Position numbers and translations under genes: made by a program
Origin: an uncultured Pseudoxanthomonas sp.
GTDB taxonomy: Bacteria; Pseudomonadota; Gammaproteobacteria; Xanthomonadales; Xanthomonadaceae
Reading direction: 5' to 3'
DNA length: 28,947 nucleotides
Assembly (NCBI GenBank): GCA_946886405.1
Contig: CAMPIO010000042.1
Span: 1-28,947, forward strand
Notes under the pieces: generated by a model
Told to the model about the DNA's origin: nothing
The model's input: only the letters and a program-made list of their open reading frames with translations
The model's database searches: none
Part shown: piece by piece, positions 16,135-23,430 of the stretch
Layout of the letters: every line of letters starts with the position of its first letter
Numbering within the stretch: position 1 is the first letter of the stretch

Positions 16135-16775
16135 CAGGCCTTCTTCCTTGCGGTGGAACGCAGGAACGGGCGGTAGGCCTCGGTCGCGCTGATGGCGTTC
16201 TCGGCCAGCGTCTCGATCTCGAACATGACGTTGGCGAGGCTGGAATGCGTGTCGAGCGCGCCGAACATGGTGTAGCCGGCCACGCCGCCGATGCGCTGCA
16301 TGCCGATCGTCGACAGCGGCAGCAGCACATGCGTGCTGAGCACGTGCGCATTGAACGCCGCCGCATCGGTGACGTCCTCCACCGGCCACAGGTAGGCTTC
16401 GACCAGGATCTGCTCGCCACCGACTGCGAGGAACACCGACAGATCGCCGTACTCGTGCATCACCAGATGGAGGCTGGGCTCCGCCCCTTCGATGGTTTCC
16501 AGGGTGATCAGGCCATCGCGCACCGTGCTGGCCTGCTGCAGCGCGTGGCGGATGGCGGCGACGGTCCAGCCGGCTTCGGTGGACTGCGTCGGCAGATAGG
16601 GAATGCCGGATTCGCGCGCCGCTTCGCGCATGGACTTCTCGATGGAGGCGAGCTCCTCGGCGTACTCCGGCCGGATCCACACGTCCTTCTTGACCAGCCC
16701 CTGCTCGCGCATGCGTTCGCGGTAGTTGCGGACGTGCAGCGTGGAGGCCTTGAGGGCGGGGCGGGAGGCTGTCAT
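16134..16775 (-). CDS. DUF2170 (YjfI-type) protein with N-terminal ribbon-helix-helix-like segment; first gene of the operon
   Basis: The C-terminal part (about 68-205) matches the YjfI/DUF2170 family: HEYGDLSVFLAV, a PLSTIGM segment and YTMFGALDTHSSL are all recognisable against E. coli YjfI. E. coli YjfI is 133 residues; this protein is 213, the extra length being an N-terminal block. That block, HVRNYRERMREQGLVKKDVW near residues 14-33 followed by a helix to about 55, resembles the ribbon-helix-helix DNA-binding segment of MazE-type antitoxins. The start at 16775 has no Shine-Dalgarno but lies seven bases past a candidate -10, so the message may be leaderless; an ATG at 16829 would add 18 residues. 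The fold assignment of the N-terminus is by eye. I infer a regulator of this operon. Confidence 0.88.
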   Translation of the reverse strand: MTASRPALKASTLHVRNYRERMREQGLVKKDVWIRPEYAEELASIEKSMREAARESGIPYLPTQSTEAGWTVAAIRHALQQASTVRDGLITLETIEGAEPSLHLVMHEYGDLSVFLAVGGEQILVEAYLWPVEDVTDAAAFNAHVLSTHVLLPLSTIGMQRIGGVAGYTMFGALDTHSSLANVMFEIETLAENAISATEAYRPFLRSTARKKA

Positions 16776-16782
16776 GAAATCG

Positions 16783-16811
16783 AACGTAGTGCTTACATGT
16801 AATGCTGTCAA
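16783..16811 (-). promoter_or_regulatory. Predicted sigma-70 promoter of the seven-gene operon
   Basis: On the minus strand there is a perfect -35 TTGACA (16811-16806), a 17-base spacer and a -10-like TACGTT (16788-16783, three of six consensus bases). The start codon follows seven bases later, which predicts a leaderless transcript. It is the only promoter-like sequence I see ahead of the operon. Confidence 0.5.
16793..16802. promoter_or_regulatory. Palindromic operator candidate TTACATGTAA in the promoter spacer
   Basis: A perfect 10-base palindrome, TTACATGTAA, sits between the predicted -35 and -10 of the operon. This is a position where a bound repressor would block RNA polymerase. The ribbon-helix-helix-like N-terminus of the first gene product is an obvious candidate binder; that is inference. 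Confidence 0.4.
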
Positions 16812-16912
16812 GCGGCGGTGCGGCATCGCGCCCCTGGGGCGGTCTTCGCGCCGGTGACCGACCGGTGACGTCTGTCGTCTGTCTGTAACAGGCCGTGTGC
16901 AGAATGCTTCCT

Positions 16913-16980
16913 GCAACGAGGCATCTCTCTCCTCCCGCGTTGCGGCGAAGCCCGGTCGAAGCCCGGGCTTCGTGCTTTCC
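16913..16980 (+). ncRNA. Candidate small RNA or structured leader upstream of glpQ
   Basis: Two hairpins lie in tandem on the plus strand. The first has a 6-bp stem GCAACG/CGTTGC (16913-16918, 16938-16943) presenting a loop with CTCTCTCCTCCC, complementary to ribosome-binding sites. The second has a perfect 10-bp stem CGAAGCCCGG/CCGGGCTTCG (16946-16955, 16963-16972), followed by TGCTTTCC like a weak intrinsic terminator. C-rich exposed loops are a known feature of Xanthomonas sRNAs such as sX13; homology to it is not claimed. It may instead be part of the glpQ 5' leader. No convincing promoter was found upstream. Confidence 0.35.
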
Positions 16981-17027
16981 GGGCCGGACGCCGCGCGTGG
17001 CATGCTGGCCTACATGAGGATCCCTCC

Positions 17028-18110
17028 ATGCCGTTTCGCCCGTTGCTTCTCCTGCTGATGGCCGTGACGCCGATAACCGCCCTGGCAGGCGAGATGCCCG
17101 AGAAGGCGCTGGTCATCGGCCACCGCGGTGCCAGCGCGTTCCTGCCGGAGCACACGCTGGCCGCCTATGCGCGGGCGATCGCGGACGGTGCGGACTACAT
17201 CGAGCCGGACCTGGTCGCCACGCGCGACGGCGTGCTGGTGGCGCGGCATGAGAACGAGATCGGCGGAACGACCGATGTCGCGCAGCGACCGGAGTTCGCG
17301 TCGCGCAAACGCCGCCAGATCATCGACGGCGAGGCATTCGAGGGCTGGTTCACCGAAGACTTCACCCTGGCCGAACTGAAGACGCTGCGTGCCCGCGAGC
17401 GCCTGCCCGAACTGCGCGGCACCGCGCACGATGGCCGGTACGACATTGCGACGCTGGACGAGATCATCGAGCTGGCGTCGGAGCACGCCGCGCGCACAGG
17501 CCGCAGCATCGGCCTGATTCCCGAGATCAAGCATCCCAGCCACTTCCAGCGCATCGGCCTGCCGATGGAGGAACCGCTGCTGGACACGCTGGCGGCGCAC
17601 GCCTACACGCGCGAAGCGCCGGTAGTGATCCAGTCCTTCGAGCAGGCCAACCTGCGCGCGCTGCGCCAGCGTCTGGGGCCGTCGCAGCGGAACATCCGCC
17701 TGCTGCAGCTGCTGGGTGCGCCGGACGGACAGCCGGGCGATGCCTTGGCGGCGGGCGAGGCGACGCGGTATGCCGACCTGATGACCCCGGCGGGGTTGAA
17801 GGACATCGCGCGCTATGCCGACATCATCGGGCCGTGGACGCGCCTGCTGATCCCGGTGGCGGACGATGGCGCGCTGGGGGCACCGACCGCGCTGATGGCG
17901 GATGCGCGCAAGGAAGGCCTGCACGTATGGCCCTACACCTTCCGGCCGGAGAACCATTTCCTGCCGAAGGCACTGCGCGACGGCGACGAGCCGCGCATGC
18001 GCAACGAGGCGGGATCCCTTGCCGAGATCCGCGCCCATCTCGCGCTGGGGATCGGCGGCTTCTTCACCGACGATCCGGCGCTGGGGCGTCGCGCGGTCGA
18101 CGCCCGCTGA
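17028..18110 (+). CDS. glpQ: Periplasmic glycerophosphodiester phosphodiesterase
   Basis: GlpQ hydrolyses glycerophosphodiesters from phospholipid turnover to glycerol-3-phosphate plus the alcohol. The 360-residue protein (E. coli GlpQ 358) has a signal peptide, MPFRPLLLLLMAVTPITALA, with likely cleavage after residue 20. The TIM-barrel signature follows: IGHRGAS (His32, Arg33 catalytic/metal site), IEPDLV with Glu59 and Asp61, and ARHEN with His74 as the catalytic acid/base. A late GGFFTDDP segment is typical of the family. GAGG lies eight bases before the chosen ATG. It stands alone on the plus strand, diverging from the PspA operon and converging on fabB with six bases between stops. The candidate small-RNA structure lies directly upstream. 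Confidence 0.93.
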   Translation: MPFRPLLLLLMAVTPITALAGEMPEKALVIGHRGASAFLPEHTLAAYARAIADGADYIEPDLVATRDGVLVARHENEIGGTTDVAQRPEFASRKRRQIIDGEAFEGWFTEDFTLAELKTLRARERLPELRGTAHDGRYDIATLDEIIELASEHAARTGRSIGLIPEIKHPSHFQRIGLPMEEPLLDTLAAHAYTREAPVVIQSFEQANLRALRQRLGPSQRNIRLLQLLGAPDGQPGDALAAGEATRYADLMTPAGLKDIARYADIIGPWTRLLIPVADDGALGAPTALMADARKEGLHVWPYTFRPENHFLPKALRDGDEPRMRNEAGSLAEIRAHLALGIGGFFTDDPALGRRAVDAR

Positions 18111-18116
18111 CAGCGC

Positions 18117-19325
18117 TTATACCCGGCCGAACACCAGACTGGCGTTGGTGCCACCGAAGCCGAAGCTGTTCGACATCACCGTGTTGAGCGTGGCATCGCG
18201 GCTCGCTTGCACGATGGGGAAGGCCGTGGCGCCTTCGTCCAGTGTCTCGATGTTGGCCGAGCCCGCTATGAAGCCGTCGCGCATCATCAGCAGGCAGTAG
18301 ATCGCCTCGTGCACGCTGGCTGCGCCCAGCGAGTGGCCGGACAACGCCTTGGTCGACGAGATCGGCGGCAGCGTGTCGCCCAGCGCGTTGCGGATGGCCT
18401 CAAGCTCGATCACGTCGCCCAGCGGCGTCGAGGTGCCGTGCGTGTTGAGATAGTCCAGCGGTGCGGCGACACCTTCCAGCGCCATCTGCATGCAGCGCAC
18501 GGCACCTTCTCCGGACGGCGCCACCATGTCGGCGCCGTCGGAGGTCACGCCGTAACCCAGCAGTTCGGCGTGGATGCGTGCGCCGCGCTTCACCGCATGG
18601 TCGTAATCCTCCAGCACCAGCATGCCGCCGCCACCGGCGATGACGAAGCCGTCGCGGTCCGCGTCGTACGGGCGCGAGGCGTGCGTGGGGTCGTCGTTGC
18701 GCTTGCTCGACAGCGCGCCCATCGCGTCGAACATCATCGTCAGTGCCCAGTGCAGTTCCTCACCGCCACCGGCGAACACGATGTCCTGGCGACCGGCGCG
18801 GATCAGGTCCGCCGCGGCGCCGATGCAGTGCGCGGAGGTGGCGCAGGCCGCGGAGATCGAATAGCTGACGCCCTTGATCTTGAACGCGGTGGCGAGCGTC
18901 GCCGACACGGTGGAGCACATCGTGCGCGGCACCATGTACGGCCCGACCTTGCGGATGCCGCGTGCGCGCAGCAGGTCGGCGGCTTCGATCTGCCATTCGG
19001 CCGAACCGCCGCCCGAACCGGCGATCAGTCCGGTGCGCGGCTGGCTGACCAATGCCTCATCCAGGCCGGCATCGGCGATGGCGTCGCGCAGCGCTACATG
19101 CGCGAATGCCGCGGCATCGCCCATGAAACGCTTCTGCTTGCGGTCTATCTGCGCCTCGAGATCGATCTCCGGCGCACCACCCACCTGGCTGCGGAAGCCG
19201 AGTTCGGCGTACTGCGGGATGTGGCGGATGCCCGAGCGACCTTCGCGCAGTGCGGCCGACACGGTGTCCGCGTCGTTGCCCAGGCAGGAGGTGATGCCGA
19301 GGCCGGTGATGACGACACGACGCAT
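18117..19325 (-). CDS. fabB: Beta-ketoacyl-ACP synthase I FabB
   Basis: FabB condenses malonyl-ACP with acyl-ACP and is the step that elongates the cis-3-decenoyl chain made by FabA, so both are needed for anaerobic-type unsaturated fatty acid synthesis. The 402-residue protein (E. coli 406) has the thiolase-fold catalytic triad Cys161 in SAACATSAH, a His in [11 protein letters not shown] (near 296) and a His in GHSLGAAS (near 331), and a C-terminal [13 protein letters not shown]. The ATG lies one base after the fabA stop, with CGGAG upstream, so fabA-fabB is a two-gene operon in the usual order. A cytoplasmic enzyme; nothing abnormal is seen. Confidence 0.96.
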   Translation of the reverse strand: MRRVVITGLGITSCLGNDADTVSAALREGRSGIRHIPQYAELGFRSQVGGAPEIDLEAQIDRKQKRFMGDAAAFAHVALRDAIADAGLDEALVSQPRTGLIAGSGGGSAEWQIEAADLLRARGIRKVGPYMVPRTMCSTVSATLATAFKIKGVSYSISAACATSAHCIGAAADLIRAGRQDIVFAGGGEELHWALTMMFDAMGALSSKRNDDPTHASRPYDADRDGFVIAGGGGMLVLEDYDHAVKRGARIHAELLGYGVTSDGADMVAPSGEGAVRCMQMALEGVAAPLDYLNTHGTSTPLGDVIELEAIRNALGDTLPPISSTKALSGHSLGAASVHEAIYCLLMMRDGFIAGSANIETLDEGATAFPIVQASRDATLNTVMSNSFGFGGTNASLVFGRV

Positions 19326-19326
19326 G

Positions 19327-19842
19327 TCAGAAGTTCTCCGTCGAGGTGAACAGGCCCACGCGCAGATCGCGCGCGGTGTAGATCTCGCGGCCGTCCACCA
19401 GCATGCGGCCGTCGGCCACCGCCAGCACCAGCTTGCGGTTGATCACGCGGCTGACGTCGATCTCGTAGCTGACGCGCTTGGCGGTCGGCAGCACCTGGCC
19501 GGTGAACTTCACTTCACCGGAGCCGAGCGCACGACCGCGACCGGGTGCGCCGAGCCAGGTGAGGAAGAAGCCGGTCAGCTGCCACATCGCGTCCAGGCCC
19601 AGGCAGCCCGGCATCACCGGGTCGCCGAGGAAGTGGCACTTGAAGAACCACAGGTCGGGATGGATATCGAGTTCCGCACGCACCATGCCCTTGCCGTGCG
19701 CGCCGCCGTCCTCGCGGATCTCGGTGATGCGGTCGAACATCAGCATCGGGTCATTGGGCAGGCGGCCGCTCTCGGGGCCGAACAGTTCACCGCGCGCGCT
19801 GGCCAGCAGCTGTTCGCGCGAGAAGGAAGCGGGGGCGTTCAT
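19327..19842 (-). CDS. fabA: 3-hydroxydecanoyl-ACP dehydratase/isomerase FabA
   Basis: FabA dehydrates 3-hydroxydecanoyl-ACP and isomerises the trans-2 to the cis-3 intermediate, the branch point to unsaturated fatty acids; no oxygen is needed. The 171-residue protein aligns with E. coli FabA (172), with the catalytic His70 in [13 protein letters not shown] and Asp84 in LGLDAMWQL. The start at 19842 is chosen because it gives the family length; the frame is open further upstream, but that would run through the promoter. The ribosome site is weak. The 215-base divergent gap to dinB holds an FNR-type box and a perfect inverted repeat just upstream, described separately, suggesting control by oxygen and by a fatty-acid repressor. 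Confidence 0.96.
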   Translation of the reverse strand: MNAPASFSREQLLASARGELFGPESGRLPNDPMLMFDRITEIREDGGAHGKGMVRAELDIHPDLWFFKCHFLGDPVMPGCLGLDAMWQLTGFFLTWLGAPGRGRALGSGEVKFTGQVLPTAKRVSYEIDVSRVINRKLVLAVADGRMLVDGREIYTARDLRVGLFTSTENF

Positions 19843-19869
19843 TGCGTCGTCCGTTCTGCGAAGGCGCAA

Positions 19870-19911
19870 ATAATGCACACATGTGCATACGCTTGTCTTG
19901 ATGCAGATCAA
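19870..19911 (-). promoter_or_regulatory. Predicted class II FNR/Anr-type promoter of fabA-fabB
   Basis: A perfect FNR/Anr consensus, TTGAT-N4-ATCAA, occupies 19898-19911. Reading toward fabA, exactly 22 bases separate it from a -10-like CATTAT (19875-19870), which would place the box at -41.5 relative to a start near 19863, the class II activator geometry. The 5' untranslated region would be about 20 bases. No separate -35 is evident, as expected for an activator-dependent promoter. Confidence 0.5.
19873..19888. promoter_or_regulatory. Perfect inverted repeat in the fabA promoter (repressor-site candidate)
   Basis: ATGCACA-CA-TGTGCAT forms two perfect 7-base arms with a two-base centre. It overlaps the predicted -10 and the spacer of the fabA promoter. 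Together with the adjoining AAGCGT on the minus strand it recalls the AGCGTACA-type operator of the TetR-family repressor FabR that controls fabA/fabB in E. coli; the similarity is loose. Confidence 0.45.
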
Positions 19912-20045
19912 CGCCGCTTTTTCCATACGCCGGCGTACCATCCGCGCGACGTAATTGCGGCAAGGGTTTCACGCGTTTTGTCCGCATGTCCACACGCGGC
20001 CGTATCGTTTCCACGCGCATCCATGCGATCGCGTACGGCGGCCGA

Positions 20046-20051
20046 TATCAT
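20046..20051 (+). promoter_or_regulatory. Candidate -10 element of dinB (leaderless start)
   Basis: TATCAT, five of six consensus bases, ends six bases before the dinB ATG, so transcription would begin at or next to the start codon. No Shine-Dalgarno sequence and no good -35 are visible, and no LexA box was found. Confidence 0.3.
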
Positions 20052-20057
20052 CGCGTG

Positions 20058-21140
20058 ATGCGCAAGATCATCCACATCGACATGGACGCCTTCTACGCGT
20101 CGGTGGAACAGCGCGACGATCCGTCACTGCGCGGACGACCGGTGGTGGTGGCCTGGCGCGGCGAGCGTTCGGTGGTGTGCGCGGCATCGTACGAAGCGCG
20201 CGTGTTCGGTGTGCGCTCGGCGATGCCGGCGGTGCGCGCGGAACGGCTGTGTCCGCAGGCGGTGTTCGTGCCGCCGGATTTCGTGCGCTACAAGGCGGTA
20301 TCGCGGCAGGTGCGCGAGATCTTCCTTCGCCATACCGATCTGGTCGAGCCGCTGTCGCTGGATGAAGCCTATCTCGACGTCACCACGACGAAGTCCGATC
20401 TGCCGACGGCCACCGCCGTGGCCGAGACGATCCGTGCACAGATCCGCGAAGAGACGCAGCTCACCGCATCGGCCGGCGTGGCGCCGAACAAGTTCCTCGC
20501 CAAGATCGCGTCCGACTGGCGCAAGCCCGACGGGCAATTCGTGCTGCGTCCGCACCAGGTGGAAGCGTTCCTGACGCCGCTGCCAGTCGAGCGTATTCCC
20601 GGCGTGGGCAAGGTGATGCAGGGCAGGCTCAACGCGGATGGCATCCGCACCGTCGGTGATCTGCGCGCGTACTCGCAGCATGAACTGGAAGCGCGTTACG
20701 GCAGCTTCGGCGGCGGCCTGTATCGGCGCGCGCGCGGCATTGACGAACGGCCGGTGGAGCCGGACCAGCCGGTGCAGTCGATTTCGTCGGAAGACACCTT
20801 CGCCGCCGATCTGCCGCTGTCCGAGCTTGAGCCGCACATCCGCCGCATCGCGGAGAAGGCGTGGAACGCCAGCCGCAAGACCGAGCGCGTCGGTCGTACG
20901 GTAGTACTGAAGCTCAAGACATCCCAGTTCCGCATCCTGACGCGCAGCTTCACGCCCGAGGCGCCACCGGCGTCGGCGCAGGAGTTCATCGACATCGCAC
21001 TGGCCTTGCGCGAGCGCGTCGACCTGCCGGCCGCGACGCTGTACCGCCTGGTCGGCGTGGGACTGTCTGGATTCCGGGATCGCGACGAGACGGCGACCCA
21101 GCCGGGGTTGTTCGACGAAGCTGAGCGCGCGGCGGGATAA
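20058..21140 (+). CDS. dinB: DNA polymerase IV (Y-family) DinB
   Basis: Pol IV is a low-fidelity translesion polymerase. The 360-residue protein (E. coli 351) starts RKIIHIDMDAFYASVEQ, with catalytic Asp8, and carries the second acidic pair in SLDEAYLDV (Asp102, Glu103). It then has the TASAGVAPNKFLAKIAS motif, the helix-hairpin-helix PGVGKVM, and the little-finger domain from about 230. The start at 20058 is chosen because it gives the family N-terminus; the frame is open upstream but without family similarity. No beta-clamp motif of the canonical type is obvious, but the tail TQPGLFDEAERAAG contains QPGLF, which resembles a Qx2LF clamp-binding peptide. It diverges from fabA and ends at a bidirectional terminator. 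Confidence 0.95.
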   Translation: MRKIIHIDMDAFYASVEQRDDPSLRGRPVVVAWRGERSVVCAASYEARVFGVRSAMPAVRAERLCPQAVFVPPDFVRYKAVSRQVREIFLRHTDLVEPLSLDEAYLDVTTTKSDLPTATAVAETIRAQIREETQLTASAGVAPNKFLAKIASDWRKPDGQFVLRPHQVEAFLTPLPVERIPGVGKVMQGRLNADGIRTVGDLRAYSQHELEARYGSFGGGLYRRARGIDERPVEPDQPVQSISSEDTFAADLPLSELEPHIRRIAEKAWNASRKTERVGRTVVLKLKTSQFRILTRSFTPEAPPASAQEFIDIALALRERVDLPAATLYRLVGVGLSGFRDRDETATQPGLFDEAERAAG

Positions 21141-21141
21141 A

Positions 21142-21164
21142 AAAGCCCGGCGATGCCGGGCTTT
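21142..21164. terminator. Bidirectional intrinsic terminator between dinB and btuB
   Basis: A perfect 10-bp stem, AAAGCCCGGC with GCCGGGCTTT, closes a three-base loop, with an A run on the left and TTTCTT on the right. It begins two bases after the dinB stop and lies 27 bases from the btuB stop, so it can end both convergent transcripts. Confidence 0.9.
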
Positions 21165-21190
21165 CTTACTTGCTTCGTTCGCGTGTCGCG

Positions 21191-23062
21191 TCACTCGGTC
21201 GGCTGGTAGCGCAGGCTGAGCCCGTAGGTGCGGCCGGCCTGGTTGTACCAGGCAACGGTTTCGTATTCGCGGTCGAACACGTTGCCAACCTTCGCTTGCA
21301 ACGTCCATGCGGGGGCAATCGTGTATTCCAGGCGCAGGTCCAGCGTGCTGTAGCCGCCCAGGCGATCGGTGTTGGCCAGGTTGTCGTAGCGCTCGCCCGC
21401 CGCGTTGAGCGTCACGCCGGTGCGGAATGCACCGAACGCACGATCCACGTCGACGCGCGCGGTGTTGCGCGGACGACGTGCCAGCAGGTTGTCATGGTTG
21501 ACGCCGGCGGAGCGGTTGCGCGGATCAGTGTGGCTGAGCTGCGTGCCGATATCGAAACCGGCCAGCGCGAAGTCGATGGTGAACTCCGCGCCACGGATGC
21601 GCGCTTCGTCGATGTTGTTCGGCAGGAAAATCGCCGCGTCGTAGGAGATCAGCTGGTCCACTTTGTTCTGGTAGACGTTGAAGGTCCAGTTCCACGTATC
21701 CGCGTACTGCGCGATGCCGAGGTTGACGCTCTCGGATTCTTCCGGCTTCAGATCGGGATTGCCGAAGAACGGGTAGTACAGGTCGTTGAAGCTCGGCGCC
21801 TTGAAGCCGGTGGCCACGCTGGCGGTGAGCTTCAGGCCGTTGCCGAAGCCGAAGCCGTAGCCCAGGCTGCCGGTGGTGTGGTTGCCGAACTGCTCGTTGT
21901 CGTCGTTGCGGACGCTGGCCTGCAGCTGGTGCGCGCCGAAGCGGCCCTGGTACTCGACGAAGCCCGCCAGGTTGTCGCGCTGGGTGACGTCGAAGTCGGT
22001 GGCGCTTTCGACCTCATCGTCCTGCCAGTCGATGCCGGCGGTCAGCAGCTGGTTGGCGGCCACCGTGAAATCGCCCTGCAGCGACGCCACGTAGCGGCGC
22101 GTCTCGAAATAGCCGGACTGCACGTCGTCGTGGAAATCGTCGGACTTGTCGTCGTTGCGGCCCAGGCTCAGCTGCAGGTTGACCTTTTCGCTGGGCGAAT
22201 AGCGCAGCTTGGTGCCCAGCACCTGCTGCACGGTCTCGGAGCGATTGGTGAAACTGCCGTCGAACTCGCTCTTGCCGTCGGCGCGCAACGCATTGGCTTC
22301 CAGCGTCAGCGTGTCGGTGAAGGAATAGCCGCCGCGCAGGTTGAGCGAGGTGTTGCGGTAGCCGTCGCGGTCGGGCTCGTCGGTGAAGCAGCCGGCGCCG
22401 AAGTCGAACGGAATGCTCGGGTCCGGGCCGCGCCCACGGCAGGCATTGAAGCCGTCGGTACGCGTGTGCGCCACGTCGGCGCCGAACCAGCCGCGCGCAT
22501 TGCCGCCGCCGATGCCGGCACTGGCTTCACGGGTACTGTCGCTGGCCACGCCGATGCGGAAGTTCGGGCGCACCTTGCCCGTGTTGCGGCGGGTGAACAC
22601 CTGGATCACGCCGCCGATGGCTTCCGAGCCGTACAGGCTCGAGCGCGGACCGCGCACGATCTCGACGCGATCGATCTGGTCGATCGGCAGGTCCTGCAGC
22701 GCCGGCAGGCCGGCGGTCGCCGAGCCCATGCGCACGCCATCCACGAGCACCAGCACGTGGTCGGATTCGGCGCCGCGCAGGTTGAGCGTGGTGATCTTGC
22801 CCGCGCCGCCCTGGTTGGCGATCGAGATGCCGGCGCGGCCCTGCAGCAGCTCGCCCAGTGAACGCGCCTGGCTGCGCTGGATCGCGTCACGGCCGATCAC
22901 CTGTGCGGGGATCAAGCTGTCTTCCACGGCGACCTCGGTACGGGTGCCGGAAACGACGATCTGGTCGAGGTTGGTGGCGTCCTGCGCCCGGGCCGCGAAC
23001 GGCAGGGCCATCACGACCGCGAGGGCCAGCAGGGAAGGGGAGGAAAGGGTATGGCTCTGCAT
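21191..23062 (-). CDS. btuB: Vitamin B12 TonB-dependent outer-membrane receptor BtuB
   Basis: BtuB imports cobalamins across the outer membrane with TonB energy. The 623-residue protein (E. coli 614) has a signal peptide (residues 1 to about 28, ending AARA), a TonB-box-like LDQIVVSGTRTEV just after it, a plug domain (about 45-155) with the segments GRAGISIANQGG and VLVDGVRMGS, and a 22-strand barrel to the end. Two cysteines about 13 residues apart in a loop near 245-257 (FNACRGRGPD and AGCFTD) recall the calcium-binding loop region of BtuB, though this is uncertain. The C-terminus is GLSLRYQPTE: the usual final aromatic residue is missing, the last aromatic being four residues in. GGAG lies eight bases before the ATG. 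Control is by the cobalamin riboswitch upstream. Confidence 0.93.
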   Translation of the reverse strand: MQSHTLSSPSLLALAVVMALPFAARAQDATNLDQIVVSGTRTEVAVEDSLIPAQVIGRDAIQRSQARSLGELLQGRAGISIANQGGAGKITTLNLRGAESDHVLVLVDGVRMGSATAGLPALQDLPIDQIDRVEIVRGPRSSLYGSEAIGGVIQVFTRRNTGKVRPNFRIGVASDSTREASAGIGGGNARGWFGADVAHTRTDGFNACRGRGPDPSIPFDFGAGCFTDEPDRDGYRNTSLNLRGGYSFTDTLTLEANALRADGKSEFDGSFTNRSETVQQVLGTKLRYSPSEKVNLQLSLGRNDDKSDDFHDDVQSGYFETRRYVASLQGDFTVAANQLLTAGIDWQDDEVESATDFDVTQRDNLAGFVEYQGRFGAHQLQASVRNDDNEQFGNHTTGSLGYGFGFGNGLKLTASVATGFKAPSFNDLYYPFFGNPDLKPEESESVNLGIAQYADTWNWTFNVYQNKVDQLISYDAAIFLPNNIDEARIRGAEFTIDFALAGFDIGTQLSHTDPRNRSAGVNHDNLLARRPRNTARVDVDRAFGAFRTGVTLNAAGERYDNLANTDRLGGYSTLDLRLEYTIAPAWTLQAKVGNVFDREYETVAWYNQAGRTYGLSLRYQPTE

Positions 23063-23154
23063 CGGAACAACTCCATCGCGCGCCCCGCGCGCATTTTCGG
23101 CGTGGAGTTGCGATGACGGAGAAGGGACGTTGCGGACAGCGCAGCAGGCGAGCG

Positions 23155-23171
23155 GCGGCGCGGCACGCCGC
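23155..23171 (-). other. Possible expression-platform hairpin downstream of the cobalamin riboswitch
   Basis: A 6-bp GC stem, GCGGCG with CGCCGC, closes a five-base loop about 93 bases before the btuB start and about 24 bases past the aptamer. No T tract follows, so control is more likely at translation initiation or by another fold than by intrinsic termination. Confidence 0.3.
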
Positions 23172-23194
23172 GACGCCCTCCGCATCGCAACCAG

Positions 23195-23397
23195 TGGACT
23201 TCCAGGCCGGTCTCCGGGCTTGCGAAGGCGTGCGCGATGCACGCTGCCAAGGCGCCTTCCCATGCGTTGGACGCACAGTGGCCGATGCCGAGGTTGTCTT
23301 CGCCTACCGTTGCGGGGGCAGCGCCGGAATGCCGCCTGCGCGGTTCACCGGCTTCCCGTTTCAACCCGGACGCGGACGCCGCGGGTCACCTGAAAGC
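23195..23397 (-). ncRNA. Cobalamin riboswitch upstream of btuB
   Basis: Reading the minus strand, the characteristic conserved blocks appear in order: GCCGGTGAA, then GCGCTGCCCCCGCAACGGTA, then the B12-box-like GGCCACTG, then TGGGAAGGC, then AAGCCCGGAGACCGGCC. These match the cobalamin aptamer core and its closing stem. It is followed by btuB, which is the classic regulated gene, and it should repress the receptor when cobalamin is plentiful. The aptamer boundaries are approximate to about 10 bases. Confidence 0.92.
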
Positions 23398-23403
23398 GCG
23401 CGC

Positions 23404-23409
23404 AGTATA
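23404..23409 (-). promoter_or_regulatory. Candidate -10 element of the btuB promoter
   Basis: TATACT on the minus strand (five of six consensus bases) lies about seven bases ahead of the riboswitch 5' end. No clear -35 is seen; the expected place is occupied by the edge of a REP element. Confidence 0.4.
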
Positions 23410-23430
23410 CGGGAAGCCTCCGTCCGCCAC

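Noticed and set aside
16776..16900. Sigma-54 promoter typical of psp operons
   Set aside because: No GG-N10-GC element with proper context was seen; a sigma-70 -35 is present instead.
19843..20057. LexA/SOS box upstream of dinB
   Set aside because: No CTGT-N8-ACAG or xanthomonad LexA-like motif found; the only strong sites are the FNR-type box and the inverted repeat nearer fabA.
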